Of a stretch of DNA of 64,000 nt, positions 40,024-49,440 are shown in pieces. The stretch spans positions 144,081-208,080 of the forward strand of contig NZ_JAAGUY010000009.1 of NCBI RefSeq assembly GCF_010868145.1, given 5' to 3'. Every line of letters begins with the position of its first letter. Positions within the stretch are counted from its first letter, which is position 1. Origin of the DNA: Nocardia cyriacigeorgica (GTDB lineage: Bacteria; Actinomycetota; Actinomycetes; Mycobacteriales; Mycobacteriaceae). The notes beneath the pieces were generated by a model. That model was not told the DNA's origin, did not search any database, and worked only from the letters and a program-made list of their open reading frames with translations. Made by a program: the position numbers and the translations under genes.

Positions 40024-42323
40024 GAGCGGGCCCGTTCGAGTCGGATGGTGACCGCCTTCGCCACGGGCGTGTTCGATCTGGCCGCGACATGGTCGAGCGG
40101 GATCAGCGGATTGGTCTCCGGATAGTAAGCGGCGGCATTGCCGCGTGGGGTCGAGTAGCCGACGATCCGGAAACCTTCGACCCGGCGCGCCACACCGTCG
40201 CTCCACTCCGACACCAGATCGACGAGCTCTCCGTCGACGAAACCGAGTTCGGCAATATCCTCGGGATTGACCAGCACAACCTTGCGGCCACCGTGCACGC
40301 CGCGATAGCGGTCCTCCAGCCCATAGATCGTGGTGTTGTACTGGTCGTGGCTGCGCAGTGTCTGCAGGATCAGCCTGCCCGGCGGCACCGGCAGCCAGGT
40401 CAACTCGTTGACCCCGAAGTTGGCCCGCCCGGTGGCGGTGCGGAATTCGCGCGCGTCGCGAGGCGGGTGCGGGAGCACGAAACCGTTGCGCTGCCGGACC
40501 TTTCGGTTGTAGTCGGCACAGCCGGGCACGACGCGCGCGATGGCATCGCGGATGAGGTCGTAGTCGCGGTGGTATTCGGCCCATGGCACCGGATGATCCG
40601 GGCCGAACAGGCGCTGCGCGAGTTCGCAGACGATGGCGACCTCGCTGCGCAGCTGCTCGCTCACCGGGTGCAGCCGACCGGTGGACAGATGCACCATCGA
40701 CATCGAATCCTCGACCGACACCTGCTGTTTCACACCGTTCTGCAGATCGAGGTCGGTGCGGCCGAGGGTGGGCAGGATCAGGGCGGTGCCGCCGTGCACG
40801 ACGTGGCTGCGGTTGAGTTTCGTGGAGACCTGCACGGTGAGATCGCAGGCGCGCAGCGCGGCCTCGGTCACCTCCGTGTCGGGTGTGGCGGCCACGAAAT
40901 TACCGCCCATACCGAAGAACACCCGCGCCTTGCCGTCGCGCATGGCACGAATCGCGTTCACGGTGTCGAAGCCGTTGGCACGCGGGCTGGTGATGCCGAA
41001 CTCTCGATCCAGCGCGGCCAGAAATGATTCCGGCATCTTCTCCCAGATGCCCATGGTGCGATCGCCCTGCACATTGGAGTGCCCGCGCACCGGGCACACC
41101 CCGGCCCCCGGTTTACCGATCATGCCGCGCATCAGCAGTAGATTGGTGGCTTCCTCGATGGTGGCGACGCCGTGGGTCTGCTGGGTCAAGCCCATGGCCC
41201 AGCAGACGATGATCCGTTCGGATTCGGCGAACAGCCGCGCGGTGCGGTCGAGTTGCTCACGGGTCAGTCCGGTCGCCTGTTCGACGATATCGAGATCGAC
41301 AGCGCGGAGCTGCTTTTCGTACTCGGCGAAGCCCGCAGTGTGCTCGTCGACAAACATCCGGTCGACCACTGTGCCCGGTGCGCGATCCTCGGCCTCGAAC
41401 AGCAGTCTGCCCAGACCCTGGAACAGCGCCATATCGCCGCCGAGGCGAATCTGCAGGAAATCGTCGGCGATCGGCACACCCGTGGTGAGTCCGCGCACCG
41501 TCTGCGGGTCGCGGAATCCGATCAGGCCGGTTTCGGGCAGCGGGTTGACCGCGATGATGCGGGCGCCCGCCGCCTTGGCGTCGGCGAGGGCGCTGAGCAT
41601 CCGTGGATGGTTGGTGCCAGGGTTCTGGCCGGCGACGATGATCAGATCGGCCGCGGCGAAATCGTCGATGGTCACCGAACCCTTGCCGATGCCGATCGAG
41701 CCGGTCAGCGCCGTGCCCGAGGATTCGTGGCACATATTGCTGCAGTCGGGCAGGTTGTTGGTGCCGAAGCTGCGGACCAGTAGCTGGTAGAGGAACGCCG
41801 TTTCGTTGGCGGTGCGGCCGGAGGTGTAGAACACCGCTTCGTCGGGGCGGTCGAGGGCACGCAGCCGGTCGGCGATCAGCTGGTAGGCGTCGTCCCAGGC
41901 GATGGGACGGTAGTGGTCATCGCCGGGGCGCAGCACCATCGGGTGGGTCAGTCTGCCCTGCCTGCCCAGCCAATACCCGGACTTGTCCGCCAGCTCGATG
42001 ACCGAGTGTGTGGCGAAGAACTCCGGCGTGACGGTGCGCGTCGTCGCTTCCTCGCCGACCGCCTTGGCGCCGTTCTCGCAGAACTCGGCGGGCCTGCGGT
42101 GTCCGGTGGGTTCGGGCCAGGCGCAGCCGGGGCAGTCGAAGCCGTCGACCTGATTGAGTCGCGCCAATGTGCGGGCCGTGCGCACCACACCCATGTCCTC
42201 GACGGCCCGCTTCAGCGCGACCGCCACCGCGGTGACGCCTGCCGCTTGCTGCTTCGGCGGGGTCACCGACAGTGCGGACTCATCGATGTCCTCGGTCGGC
42301 CCTGTGCGGTGCATGGGGCCCAT
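40020..42323 (-). CDS. Molybdopterin oxidoreductase of the FdhF/YdeP family (formate dehydrogenase-like)
   Basis: 767 residues from ATG 42323 (ATG 42314 possible). The N terminus has the YdeP-family [12 protein letters not shown] (Cys64, Cys67) instead of a full four-cysteine FeS motif, and the active-site region reads [10 protein letters not shown] with cysteine or serine rather than selenocysteine. Further molybdopterin-binding motifs: [29 protein letters not shown] and [14 protein letters not shown]. No signal peptide, so cytosolic; no gamma or beta subunits are nearby, which suggests a soluble single-subunit enzyme. Formate is the usual guess for the substrate but YdeP-type proteins have little biochemistry behind them. 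Coupled to fdhD. Confidence 0.88.
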   Translation of the reverse strand: MGPMHRTGPTEDIDESALSVTPPKQQAAGVTAVAVALKRAVEDMGVVRTARTLARLNQVDGFDCPGCAWPEPTGHRRPAEFCENGAKAVGEEATTRTVTPEFFATHSVIELADKSGYWLGRQGRLTHPMVLRPGDDHYRPIAWDDAYQLIADRLRALDRPDEAVFYTSGRTANETAFLYQLLVRSFGTNNLPDCSNMCHESSGTALTGSIGIGKGSVTIDDFAAADLIIVAGQNPGTNHPRMLSALADAKAAGARIIAVNPLPETGLIGFRDPQTVRGLTTGVPIADDFLQIRLGGDMALFQGLGRLLFEAEDRAPGTVVDRMFVDEHTAGFAEYEKQLRAVDLDIVEQATGLTREQLDRTARLFAESERIIVCWAMGLTQQTHGVATIEEATNLLLMRGMIGKPGAGVCPVRGHSNVQGDRTMGIWEKMPESFLAALDREFGITSPRANGFDTVNAIRAMRDGKARVFFGMGGNFVAATPDTEVTEAALRACDLTVQVSTKLNRSHVVHGGTALILPTLGRTDLDLQNGVKQQVSVEDSMSMVHLSTGRLHPVSEQLRSEVAIVCELAQRLFGPDHPVPWAEYHRDYDLIRDAIARVVPGCADYNRKVRQRNGFVLPHPPRDAREFRTATGRANFGVNELTWLPVPPGRLILQTLRSHDQYNTTIYGLEDRYRGVHGGRKVVLVNPEDIAELGFVDGELVDLVSEWSDGVARRVEGFRIVGYSTPRGNAAAYYPETNPLIPLDHVAARSNTPVAKAVTIRLERARS

Positions 42324-42414
42324 TGTGCCCCTGCCTGCCTTCGCGCGAGCGGAGACCGGCAGGCGTGTGCGTCGCGACCGAGCGGGCAGCCCGATGAGCA
42401 GGACAGTCTGCGAG

Positions 42415-43599
42415 CTACTTGGTGGTGTCGACGCCTTCGGAGGCGGAATCGGCACCACCGCCGTTGTAAGTCAACACGCGTTCGCTGATCCGGATGCGGC
42501 CGCCCGGTGGGAGTTCGGTGGGTGTCTGGCCGACGCGAGTCCACTGCGGGGAGTCGGGGGTGGCCAGGAAGGTACCGGAGGCGGTGCCGGCGTCGCGGAC
42601 GAAGACTTTGCCGCGGTCCAGTGAGACGAAGGCATGCACCCGCGAGATATGGCGATCGCGCTGCAGGACGATCGGGGAGGCCGTGGCACGGCGGACCGAT
42701 TCGTCGGCGGACGGACCGCGGCCGATGACGTAGGGGCGGTCGAGCGGATAGGTGGCGCCGTCCTCGGCGACCAGCACGCCGGGGGTCTGTGCGTTCGGCG
42801 TCGCGCCGACCGCGAGGCGTGGGCGGCGGCGGACCGTGTCCTGTGTGCCCGGCTTGTGCAGGGCCACCGGCTCCGGTGGATCGGATCGGAGTGCGGATGG
42901 GGCCTGTGACCAGGCCAGGGACACCGCCTGGGTGCCCTCGGGCCTCGGGCCGGCGCGATGTCGCGCGGCCGCCGACGGTGTGTTCTTCACGGGTGGGGCC
43001 GCGCTCGTAGACGGATGCTGGTCGGGTTCGGCGTCGGCGGCGGCGAACCCGGCGGGCGCGGTGGCCACCGGGGCACCTCGTGTCGCGGGTGTGGCGGTAC
43101 GTACTGCGGGCTTACGTCCACTGCGTCGGACTCCGGCACGCAACACGAATCCGCCGCCGGGAACAACGCCTGCCCGCAGGTCGGTGCGCGGATGCTCGGT
43201 GACCGAACCGCCGGCATCGGGCCCGATGGAGATGGTGCGGAAAGGTTCGCGCACGATCTCGTCCACCCAGGTGAAGGCGCGCGAACCGGTCAGTCGTCTA
43301 GCTCCCTCCGCACCGTCGATCATGGCGGCTACCGAGCCGCGCAACAGCACGAGGGTGCCGTCATCGGTGGGGGCGAGCACACCGAACGGCGGCGGTTCCG
43401 AACCCGCGCCGAATACCACCGCGGCCAGCCGCTTGGCAATGGCCGCACCCGGATGTTCGGTTGCCGCCACAGCCTCCACCGCGCCGAGAATCCGCTCGGT
43501 GGAGGCGGTTTCGCCGCCGATATAGACGATGACGTCGTCGAATCGCGCCACCAGGCCATCGCCCGGCGCGACGCCGACTGTGGATGATCTGCCGCGCAC
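42415..43599 (-). CDS. FHA-domain protein
   Basis: 394 residues from GTG 43599, GGAAGGAGG six bases upstream. The N-terminal ~140 residues are an unrecognised compact domain (GLVARFDDVIVYIGG, LLRGSVAAMIDG). A Pro/Ala/Thr-rich linker of about 130 residues follows, then a C-terminal FHA domain: YPLDRPYVIGRG, RDRHISRVHAFVSLD, VFVRDAGTASGTFL. FHA domains bind phosphothreonine, so it should read Ser/Thr kinase output, possibly of PknB-type kinases; PknG in this window is another candidate. Similar N-domain/FHA proteins in actinobacteria lie near type VII or kinase genes. Confidence 0.82.
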   Translation of the reverse strand: MRGRSSTVGVAPGDGLVARFDDVIVYIGGETASTERILGAVEAVAATEHPGAAIAKRLAAVVFGAGSEPPPFGVLAPTDDGTLVLLRGSVAAMIDGAEGARRLTGSRAFTWVDEIVREPFRTISIGPDAGGSVTEHPRTDLRAGVVPGGGFVLRAGVRRSGRKPAVRTATPATRGAPVATAPAGFAAADAEPDQHPSTSAAPPVKNTPSAAARHRAGPRPEGTQAVSLAWSQAPSALRSDPPEPVALHKPGTQDTVRRRPRLAVGATPNAQTPGVLVAEDGATYPLDRPYVIGRGPSADESVRRATASPIVLQRDRHISRVHAFVSLDRGKVFVRDAGTASGTFLATPDSPQWTRVGQTPTELPPGGRIRISERVLTYNGGGADSASEGVDTTK

Positions 43600-43825
43600 T
43601 CGCGCCTCCTTCCTGGCGCACCACCGGGTCCAGCATAGAGGCCGCGCGCGGGGTGGACCGGGGGATGAACGCGGCCGATGCGGGGATGTTTGCCGTTCGG
43701 GAGCGGCCCGACGGCATCGGTGCAGGTGAGGGGGAGAAGGCCGGGTCGCAGGCCGCGATCGCCCGAGAATCTGGCAAACGCATCGAGTCCCGCGATTCAT
43801 GAAGGTCGCGAGATCAGAGGCCTAC

Positions 43826-43831
43826 TACCGT
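43826..43831 (+). promoter_or_regulatory. -10 hexamer TACCGT, leaderless start of the GNAT gene
   Basis: TACCGT ends seven bases before GTG 43839 and decides that start over GTG 43830, which lies inside the hexamer. Confidence 0.45.
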
Positions 43832-43838
43832 GGGTTGG

Positions 43839-44360
43839 GTGATCCGCGCCGCCGTCCTGGCCGACCTGCCACTGCTCCAAGACATCGAACGGGCGGCGGG
43901 TGCCCCGTTCGCCGCCATCGGCATGACCGCGGTCGCCGAGGACGAACCGCCGAGCATCGACACCCTGCGCGGGTTCGTCGACGCCGGCCGCGCCTGGGTG
44001 TGGGCCGACCCCGCGGGAACACCGGTCGCCTACTTGATCGTCGCCGTCGTCGACGGCAGCGCCCACATCGAGCAGGTCTCGGTGCACCCAGCGCGCGCGG
44101 GCCGGCGGATCGGCAGGCGCCTGATCGATCACGCGGCACGCTGGGCCGGAGAACAAGGCCTGCCCGCGATGACCCTGACCACCTTCACCGAGGTCGGCTG
44201 GAACGGCCCGTACTACGAGAGCATGGGCTTCCGTTACCTGTCCGCCGACGAGGAAACCCCAGGGCTGCGCGCGATTCGCGCCGCGGAAGCCCGCCACGGC
44301 CTCGATCGCTGGCCCCGCGCGGGCATGCGTGCCGAGTTAGCCGCCTGGGTCGAGCACTGA
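43839..44360 (+). CDS. GNAT-family N-acetyltransferase
   Basis: 173 residues from GTG 43839 (VIRAAVLADLPLLQDIE, the usual GNAT opening). The acetyl-CoA loop is HIEQVSVHPARAGRRIGRRLIDHA (Gln/Arg-x-x-Gly-x-Gly/Ala pattern), followed by MTLTTFTEVGWNGPYYESMGFRYL. Substrate unknown: it could acetylate a small amine or a protein. Convergent with glpD, 53 bp apart, with a short inverted repeat (CCGCT/AGCGG) between them. Confidence 0.88.
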   Translation: MIRAAVLADLPLLQDIERAAGAPFAAIGMTAVAEDEPPSIDTLRGFVDAGRAWVWADPAGTPVAYLIVAVVDGSAHIEQVSVHPARAGRRIGRRLIDHAARWAGEQGLPAMTLTTFTEVGWNGPYYESMGFRYLSADEETPGLRAIRAAEARHGLDRWPRAGMRAELAAWVEH

Positions 44361-44413
44361 CCGCTGCTACTGAGCGGATCGACCCGAACGAGCTGCCCTG
44401 CCGTCGAGATCGC

Positions 44414-45970
44414 TCAGTCGGCTCGACCCACCGCCAACGCTTCCGCGGCTGCGGGCAGGGCGGCCTCTCGGTCGCCGGCGACCAGGCCGATGCGGGTGCG
44501 TCGGTCCAGCAGGTCGGACACGTCCATCGCCCCCTCGTGGGTGATGGACCAGGCGAATTCGGCGCGGGTGACGTCGATTCCGGGGGCAACCGGCTCGAGC
44601 TGGGCCGGGTCGGCTTCGGTGTGGGCGAGCACCGCGGTCGCTTCCGAACCGAAGCGTTCGATCAGCACCGGCGGGGCGGCGATCTTGTCGCGGGCGGCGC
44701 CGGACACCGCGCCGACCAGGGGTAGGCGTGTGGTGCGGCAGCGGCCTGCCGTGAGTCCGGCGTGGGTGACGGCGGCGTCGACGGTGTCTTCGGCCATCTT
44801 GCGGTAGGTGGTGAGCTTGCCGCCGACAATGGTGATGAGGCCGTTGGGGGAGTGCAGGACCGCGTGCTCGCGGGAGATGTCGGCGGTGCTGTCGGTGCCG
44901 GTTTTCAGCAGCGGGCGCAGACCGGCATAGCCACCGCGAATATCGGCGCGGGTGAGCGGTTCCCGCAGTGCGGCGTTGATGGTGTCGAGCAGGAAAACGA
45001 TCTCGGAATCGGTGGGCTTCGGTTCGTCGGGGACCGGACCGGGGGCGTCCTCGTCGGTCAGGCCGAGGTACACCCGCCCGTGTGCGGCGGGGAAGGCGAA
45101 GACGAAACGGCTGGTGCTGCCGGGTACCGGCACCGTCAGCGAGGCGCTGAGCCCGCCGAAGGCCGCGGCGTCGAACACCAGATGGGTGCCGCGGCTCGGT
45201 CGCAGTTCGATACTCGGGTCGACCTGGTCGGCCCACACGCCGGTCGCGTTGACCACGGCGCGGGCGCGCACGGTCAACGTCTCGCCGGTCCGGGTGTCGC
45301 GCAGCGTGGCGGATTCACCGGTGGCCGCGGTGACCTCGACCCGCGTCAGCACGGACGCACCGGCCGCGGCGGCGGTGCGTGCGAGCGCTACGACCAGCCG
45401 GGCGTCGTCGACCAATTGCCCGTCCCAGGCCGTCAACCCGCCGCGCAAACCGTCCCGGCGCACCGTCGGTGCCAGCCGCAGTGCCTCCGCCGCGGCCACC
45501 CGCCGCGAACGCGGCAGCAGGCTCGCGGGTGTCCCCGCGCCGCGCCGCAACAGGTCACCGGCCAGGAATCCCGCTCGGACCAGCGAACTCTGCGCCATGC
45601 CGAGCTCGGGCAGTAGCGGTACCAGCTGTGGCAGCGGTCGCACCAGATGGGGTGCGGTGGTGCGGATCAGGATGCCGCGCTCCACTGCGCTCTCATGCGC
45701 GATGCCGACATGCCCACCTGCCAGGTACCGCAGCCCGCCGTGCACCAGTTTGGAACTCCATCGGCTGGTGCCGAAGGCCAGATCGTGCCGCTCCACCAGC
45801 ACCGTGCGCAGGCCGCGGGCCGCGGCGTCGAGCGCGACGCCCGTCCCTGTCACGCCGCCACCGATCACCAAGACGTCGATGTCTGCCGCGTCGCCGAGTG
45901 CTGCCAATTCGCGCTCTCGTCGCTGCGCGTTGAGCGCGGAATCGCCGGTGCGTACCGAATTCTGTGTCAT
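44414..45970 (-). CDS. glpD: FAD-dependent glycerol-3-phosphate dehydrogenase
   Basis: 518 residues from ATG 45970, AAGGA upstream. Rossmann FAD motif VLVIGGGVTGTG near residue 30, then TSRWSSKLVHGGLRYL, the conserved GVWADQ, the signature RGGYAGLRPLL and GGKLTTYRKMAEDTVD, and a C-terminal helical domain. It oxidises glycerol 3-phosphate to dihydroxyacetone phosphate and passes electrons to quinone at the membrane. Together with the divergent alkyl-DHAP-synthase-like and diacylglycerol-kinase-like genes it points to glycerolipid metabolism under control of the TetR gene between them. Confidence 0.94.
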   Translation of the reverse strand: MTQNSVRTGDSALNAQRRERELAALGDAADIDVLVIGGGVTGTGVALDAAARGLRTVLVERHDLAFGTSRWSSKLVHGGLRYLAGGHVGIAHESAVERGILIRTTAPHLVRPLPQLVPLLPELGMAQSSLVRAGFLAGDLLRRGAGTPASLLPRSRRVAAAEALRLAPTVRRDGLRGGLTAWDGQLVDDARLVVALARTAAAAGASVLTRVEVTAATGESATLRDTRTGETLTVRARAVVNATGVWADQVDPSIELRPSRGTHLVFDAAAFGGLSASLTVPVPGSTSRFVFAFPAAHGRVYLGLTDEDAPGPVPDEPKPTDSEIVFLLDTINAALREPLTRADIRGGYAGLRPLLKTGTDSTADISREHAVLHSPNGLITIVGGKLTTYRKMAEDTVDAAVTHAGLTAGRCRTTRLPLVGAVSGAARDKIAAPPVLIERFGSEATAVLAHTEADPAQLEPVAPGIDVTRAEFAWSITHEGAMDVSDLLDRRTRIGLVAGDREAALPAAAEALAVGRAD

Positions 45971-46088
45971 CACGGTCCTTGTTGTCGGTCGGACATGGTG
46001 GTTCATTGGTGGGGTGCGCGGTCGACCGCAGCTCGCGGAGTTCGTGACCACCTCGGTGCGGCACATCGACGCCGCACCGATGGCTGGT

Positions 46089-46739
46089 TCATCCGCGTGT
46101 GTCATCCCGGCGCGAGTGGTCCGGCGGTGCTGCGTTGGAGGTGCCTGGCCGCGGAGTCAGGTAGCCGTCGATGGCGCGCGCGAGTTCGGCATCGAGGGCG
46201 GCGCCGTCGAGCAGCCCGGACACCGTCTCGGCCGATTGCACCACCGATTGCGCGATGAGCAGCAGCATGGTGGCCATCTGCTCGGGATCGCCGTCGCGGA
46301 CCGAACCGTCGGTCCTGCCCTCGCGGATCGCGGTGGCGAACAGCTCGATCAGATGACGCTGGTTACGGCCGAGCCTGCCGAAGACGTAGGTGAGCATCAG
46401 ATCGGTGTCGGCGCGGAAGATCTTGCGGAACAAGGGGTTCGCCCGCACCGCGGCCGCTCCCGCGACGATCCCGTCGACCAGGCGACGTCGCACCACACCG
46501 TCGGTGGGCATGGCGGTGGTGAGGATGTCGCCCAACTCGCGGACCAGCAGTTCGGCCACCAGCGAGCCGGTGTCGGGCCAGCGTCGATAGACGGTGGGCC
46601 TGCTCACCCCCGCACGGCGCGCGACCTCGGTGAGCGTGGTGCGCCGCACCCCGAACTCCGCCACACAGGCGCGGGCGGCGTCGAGGATCGCGAGGTCGAT
46701 GGCCGAAGGTTCGGCGTCGGGCTCGTCGGAGACGGTCAT
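46089..46739 (-). CDS. TetR-family regulator of the glycerolipid block
   Basis: 216 residues from ATG 46739 (GTG 46769 possible). N-terminal helix-turn-helix: LAILDAARACVAEFGVRRTTLTEVARRAGVSRPTVYRRWPD. The ligand domain is generic. It is divergent from the FAD-oxidase gene across 101 bp that carry a 33-bp palindrome, and upstream of glpD in the same direction (118 bp). It is the natural repressor of both. Confidence 0.88.
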   Translation of the reverse strand: MTVSDEPDAEPSAIDLAILDAARACVAEFGVRRTTLTEVARRAGVSRPTVYRRWPDTGSLVAELLVRELGDILTTAMPTDGVVRRRLVDGIVAGAAAVRANPLFRKIFRADTDLMLTYVFGRLGRNQRHLIELFATAIREGRTDGSVRDGDPEQMATMLLLIAQSVVQSAETVSGLLDGAALDAELARAIDGYLTPRPGTSNAAPPDHSRRDDTRG

Positions 46740-46805
46740 GGGTTCACCACCGGATTCCAGGCGTGCCACCGGGTGTCCTGTGGCATGCGATTGTGCGCGT
46801 TTATG

Positions 46806-46838
46806 GTTACTGCTTGACAGTCTATGTCAAACTGTAAC
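46806..46838. promoter_or_regulatory. 33-bp palindrome between tetR and the agpS-like gene
   Basis: GTTAC, three bases, TTGACA, five bases, TGTCAA, three bases, GTAAC: fully symmetric in its 11-bp half-site. It ends two bases before ATG 46841, and each TTGACA could serve as a -35 for one of the two divergent promoters. Confidence 0.75.
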
Positions 46839-46840
46839 GC

Positions 46841-48496
46841 ATGGTCGATTCTCAGCAGGCTACCGGCGCCGAACCGGATCCCGTGGCGAACCCGGACGAC
46901 ACGGCGCTCCCGACGAGTATGGTGTGGGACGCCTGGGGCGCTCCCTCCGGACACAAGCCGTTATCGGCGCAGATCCGTGGCCTGCTGAAGCAGGTATTCG
47001 GGGTGTCCGGCGAACCGGTGGTGCGCCGCGATGAGGGCGACGTGCCGCTGCGCGATTCGGCCTTGACGCCTGCCGCGCGCGATGGGCTTGCCGCCGTGGT
47101 CGGTGTCGACAACGTGTCGACCAACCATCGTGACCGGCTGCTGCACGCGGGCGGCAAGAGCACCCCCGACCTGCTACGTCGCCGGGCCGACGGTCCGCAG
47201 GATGCACCCGATGCCGTGGTGTTCCCTGGTGATCACGATGAGGTCGTCGCTGTCCTGTCCTACTGCGCCGATGCCGGTATCGCCGTGGTCCCGTTCGGCG
47301 GCGGCACCAGTGTGGTGGGCGGACTCGACCCGGTTCGCGGCGACTTCGACGCGGTGATCACCCTCGACCTGCGCAGGCTGAACCACCTCTCCGACGTCGA
47401 TCCGGTGAGTGGCACCGCGACGCTCGGCGCCGGCGTCACCGGCCCGCGCGCCGAGGAATTGCTCAACGCCCACGGCCTGTCGCTCGGCCACTTCCCGCAG
47501 AGCTTCGAGTTCGCCAGCATCGGCGGTTTCGCGGCCACCCGCTCGTCCGGCCAGGCCTCGGCGGGCTACGGCCGCTTCGACGATATGGTGCAGCGGCTCG
47601 CGATCGCGACGCCGAGCGGCACCCTGGAACTCGGTCGCGCGCCCGCCTCGGCGGCCGGGCCCGATCTGCGCGAATTGTTCGTCGGCTCCGAGGGTGCGCT
47701 CGGCGTCATCACCGAGGTGACCGTGCGCGTGCATCCGGTGCCGGAAACCATCGCCTACCAGGCGTGGTCGTTCCCGGACTTCGAAACCGGAGCGTCCGCG
47801 CTGCGCGCGGTCGTGCAGGCGGGTGCGGCGCCGACGGTGCTGCGGTTGTCCGATGAGATGGAGACCGGCATCAACCTCGCCCGTGCCGGCGACGTCGGAG
47901 GGCAGGCGGTCAGCGGCTGCCTGGCCATCACCACCTTCGAGGGCACCGAAATGCATGTCGCGGCCCGCGGCCTGGAAGCAGGCGCGCTGCTGTCCGCGGG
48001 GGGAGGAACGGTGCTCGGCGAGCTGCCTGCGCGCGAGTGGGAGAGCGGCCGGTTCTCCGCGCCGTACCTGCGCGACTCGCTCCTGGACGTCGGTGTGCTG
48101 TGCGAGACCTTGGAAACCGCCACCACCTGGTCGAACCTGACCAATCTCAAGGCGAAGGTCACAGCGGCACTCACCGAAACACTCACGGGGCAGGGTGCTC
48201 CCGCGCTGGTCATGTGCCATATCTCGCACACCTACCCGACGGGCGCCTCGCTGTATTTCACCGTCATCGCCAAGCAGCTCGGCGATCCGCTGGCCCAATG
48301 GCAGGCCGCGAAACAGGCCGCCGGCGATGCCATCATCGCTGCCGGCGGCACCATTACCCATCATCATGCCGTGGGCGCGGATCACCGCCAGTGGATTCCC
48401 GACGAGATCGGCGAGCTGGGCGTGCGGGTCCTGCGTGCGGTGAAACGCGAGATCGACCCCGCCGGCATCCTCAATCCGGGCAAGCTGGTCCCATGA
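46841..48496 (+). CDS. FAD-binding oxidase, alkyldihydroxyacetonephosphate synthase-like
   Basis: 551 residues. VAO/PCMH-type flavoprotein: FAD-binding core AVVPFGGGTSVVGG, FPQSFEFASIGGFAATRSSGQASAGYGR and FVGSEGALGVITEVTVRV, then the C-terminal cap with CHISHTYPTGASLYFT and ITHHHAVGADH, the latter being the AGPS active-site histidine region. In eukaryotes AGPS replaces the acyl chain of acyl-DHAP with an alkyl chain in ether-lipid synthesis; the M. tuberculosis relative is Rv3107c (agpS). Ether lipids are not established in Nocardia, so the substrate is open. Overlaps the next gene by 4 bp (ATGA). Confidence 0.85.
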   Translation: MVDSQQATGAEPDPVANPDDTALPTSMVWDAWGAPSGHKPLSAQIRGLLKQVFGVSGEPVVRRDEGDVPLRDSALTPAARDGLAAVVGVDNVSTNHRDRLLHAGGKSTPDLLRRRADGPQDAPDAVVFPGDHDEVVAVLSYCADAGIAVVPFGGGTSVVGGLDPVRGDFDAVITLDLRRLNHLSDVDPVSGTATLGAGVTGPRAEELLNAHGLSLGHFPQSFEFASIGGFAATRSSGQASAGYGRFDDMVQRLAIATPSGTLELGRAPASAAGPDLRELFVGSEGALGVITEVTVRVHPVPETIAYQAWSFPDFETGASALRAVVQAGAAPTVLRLSDEMETGINLARAGDVGGQAVSGCLAITTFEGTEMHVAARGLEAGALLSAGGGTVLGELPAREWESGRFSAPYLRDSLLDVGVLCETLETATTWSNLTNLKAKVTAALTETLTGQGAPALVMCHISHTYPTGASLYFTVIAKQLGDPLAQWQAAKQAAGDAIIAAGGTITHHHAVGADHRQWIPDEIGELGVRVLRAVKREIDPAGILNPGKLVP

Positions 48497-49434
48497 CATC
48501 GCAGTCGCGGCGCGAGATACGCAGGGTCACGGTGGTGACCAATGCACTGTCGGGGATGGGGAAGGGGCACGACGTCGCTGGTGCCGCCATTGCCCGGCTG
48601 AGTGAATGTGGCATCGAGGTCACCGAGATCCGGGCGCCGTCGGCGGCCGAATCGGTGCGGCTGGTGCGCGCGGAGATCTCCGGGCCGGGCCCGCATCCTG
48701 ACGCTGTGGTCTGCGCTGGCGGTGACGGCCTGGTGTCGGTGATGCTGGACGCCCTGGCCGGAACCGATACCCCGATCGGGCTGATCCCCGGCGGAACCGG
48801 CAACGATCTCGCCCGCGAATTCGGCATCCCGAACGACGACCCGGTGGCCGCCGCCGATGTGGTGCTCGGCGGTATGGCACGCATCATCGACCTCGGTCTG
48901 ATCGATCGCGAGGATGCCGCGCCGATGTGGTTCGCCACCGTCACCGGCACCGGCTTCGACGCACGAGTCACCCTGCGCGCCAACAGTATGAGTTGGCCAA
49001 AGGGTCCATTGCGCTATACGGCGGCCGCACTGGTCGAGCTCGCGGGCCGGGCCGCGACCCCGTATCGGATCGAGCTGTCGGACGGGTCTGCGCAACCGGA
49101 CACCGTGGTCGAGACCGATGCGATGCTGGTCGCGATCGGCAATACCCGCACCTACGGCGGCGGCATGCTGGTCTGCCCGGATGCCGTGGTCGACGACGGA
49201 TTGCTCGACCTCACCGTGGTCCGCGCGGTCTCCCGGTTGCAGATGCTGCGTCTGTTGCCAGCGCTGGCCTCAGGTAAGCGCATCGACCATCCGGCCGTCT
49301 TGCACTACCGGGCCCAGCGGGTCACCCTGACGGCTCCGGGCGCACCGGCCACGGCGGACGGTGAGCCGGTGGGCACCCTGCCGATCACCCTGCGCGCCGT
49401 CCCCGGCGCGCTGTCGATCCTGGTCCCCGAGTAG
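48493..49434 (+). CDS. Diacylglycerol kinase-family lipid kinase
   Basis: 313 residues from ATG 48493, coupled to the oxidase gene. DAGK catalytic motifs: VVTNALSGMGKGH at the N terminus, CAGGDGLVSVML (nucleotide-binding GGDG), IPGGTGNDLAREFG, and FDARVTLRAN followed by NTRTYGGGMLVCPDAVVDDG in the lid domain. It should phosphorylate a lipid alcohol such as diacylglycerol with ATP on the cytosolic membrane face. Association with the agpS-like gene suggests a two-step lipid modification. Confidence 0.87.
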   Translation: MTSQSRREIRRVTVVTNALSGMGKGHDVAGAAIARLSECGIEVTEIRAPSAAESVRLVRAEISGPGPHPDAVVCAGGDGLVSVMLDALAGTDTPIGLIPGGTGNDLAREFGIPNDDPVAAADVVLGGMARIIDLGLIDREDAAPMWFATVTGTGFDARVTLRANSMSWPKGPLRYTAAALVELAGRAATPYRIELSDGSAQPDTVVETDAMLVAIGNTRTYGGGMLVCPDAVVDDGLLDLTVVRAVSRLQMLRLLPALASGKRIDHPAVLHYRAQRVTLTAPGAPATADGEPVGTLPITLRAVPGALSILVPE

Positions 49435-49440
49435 GTCGCC

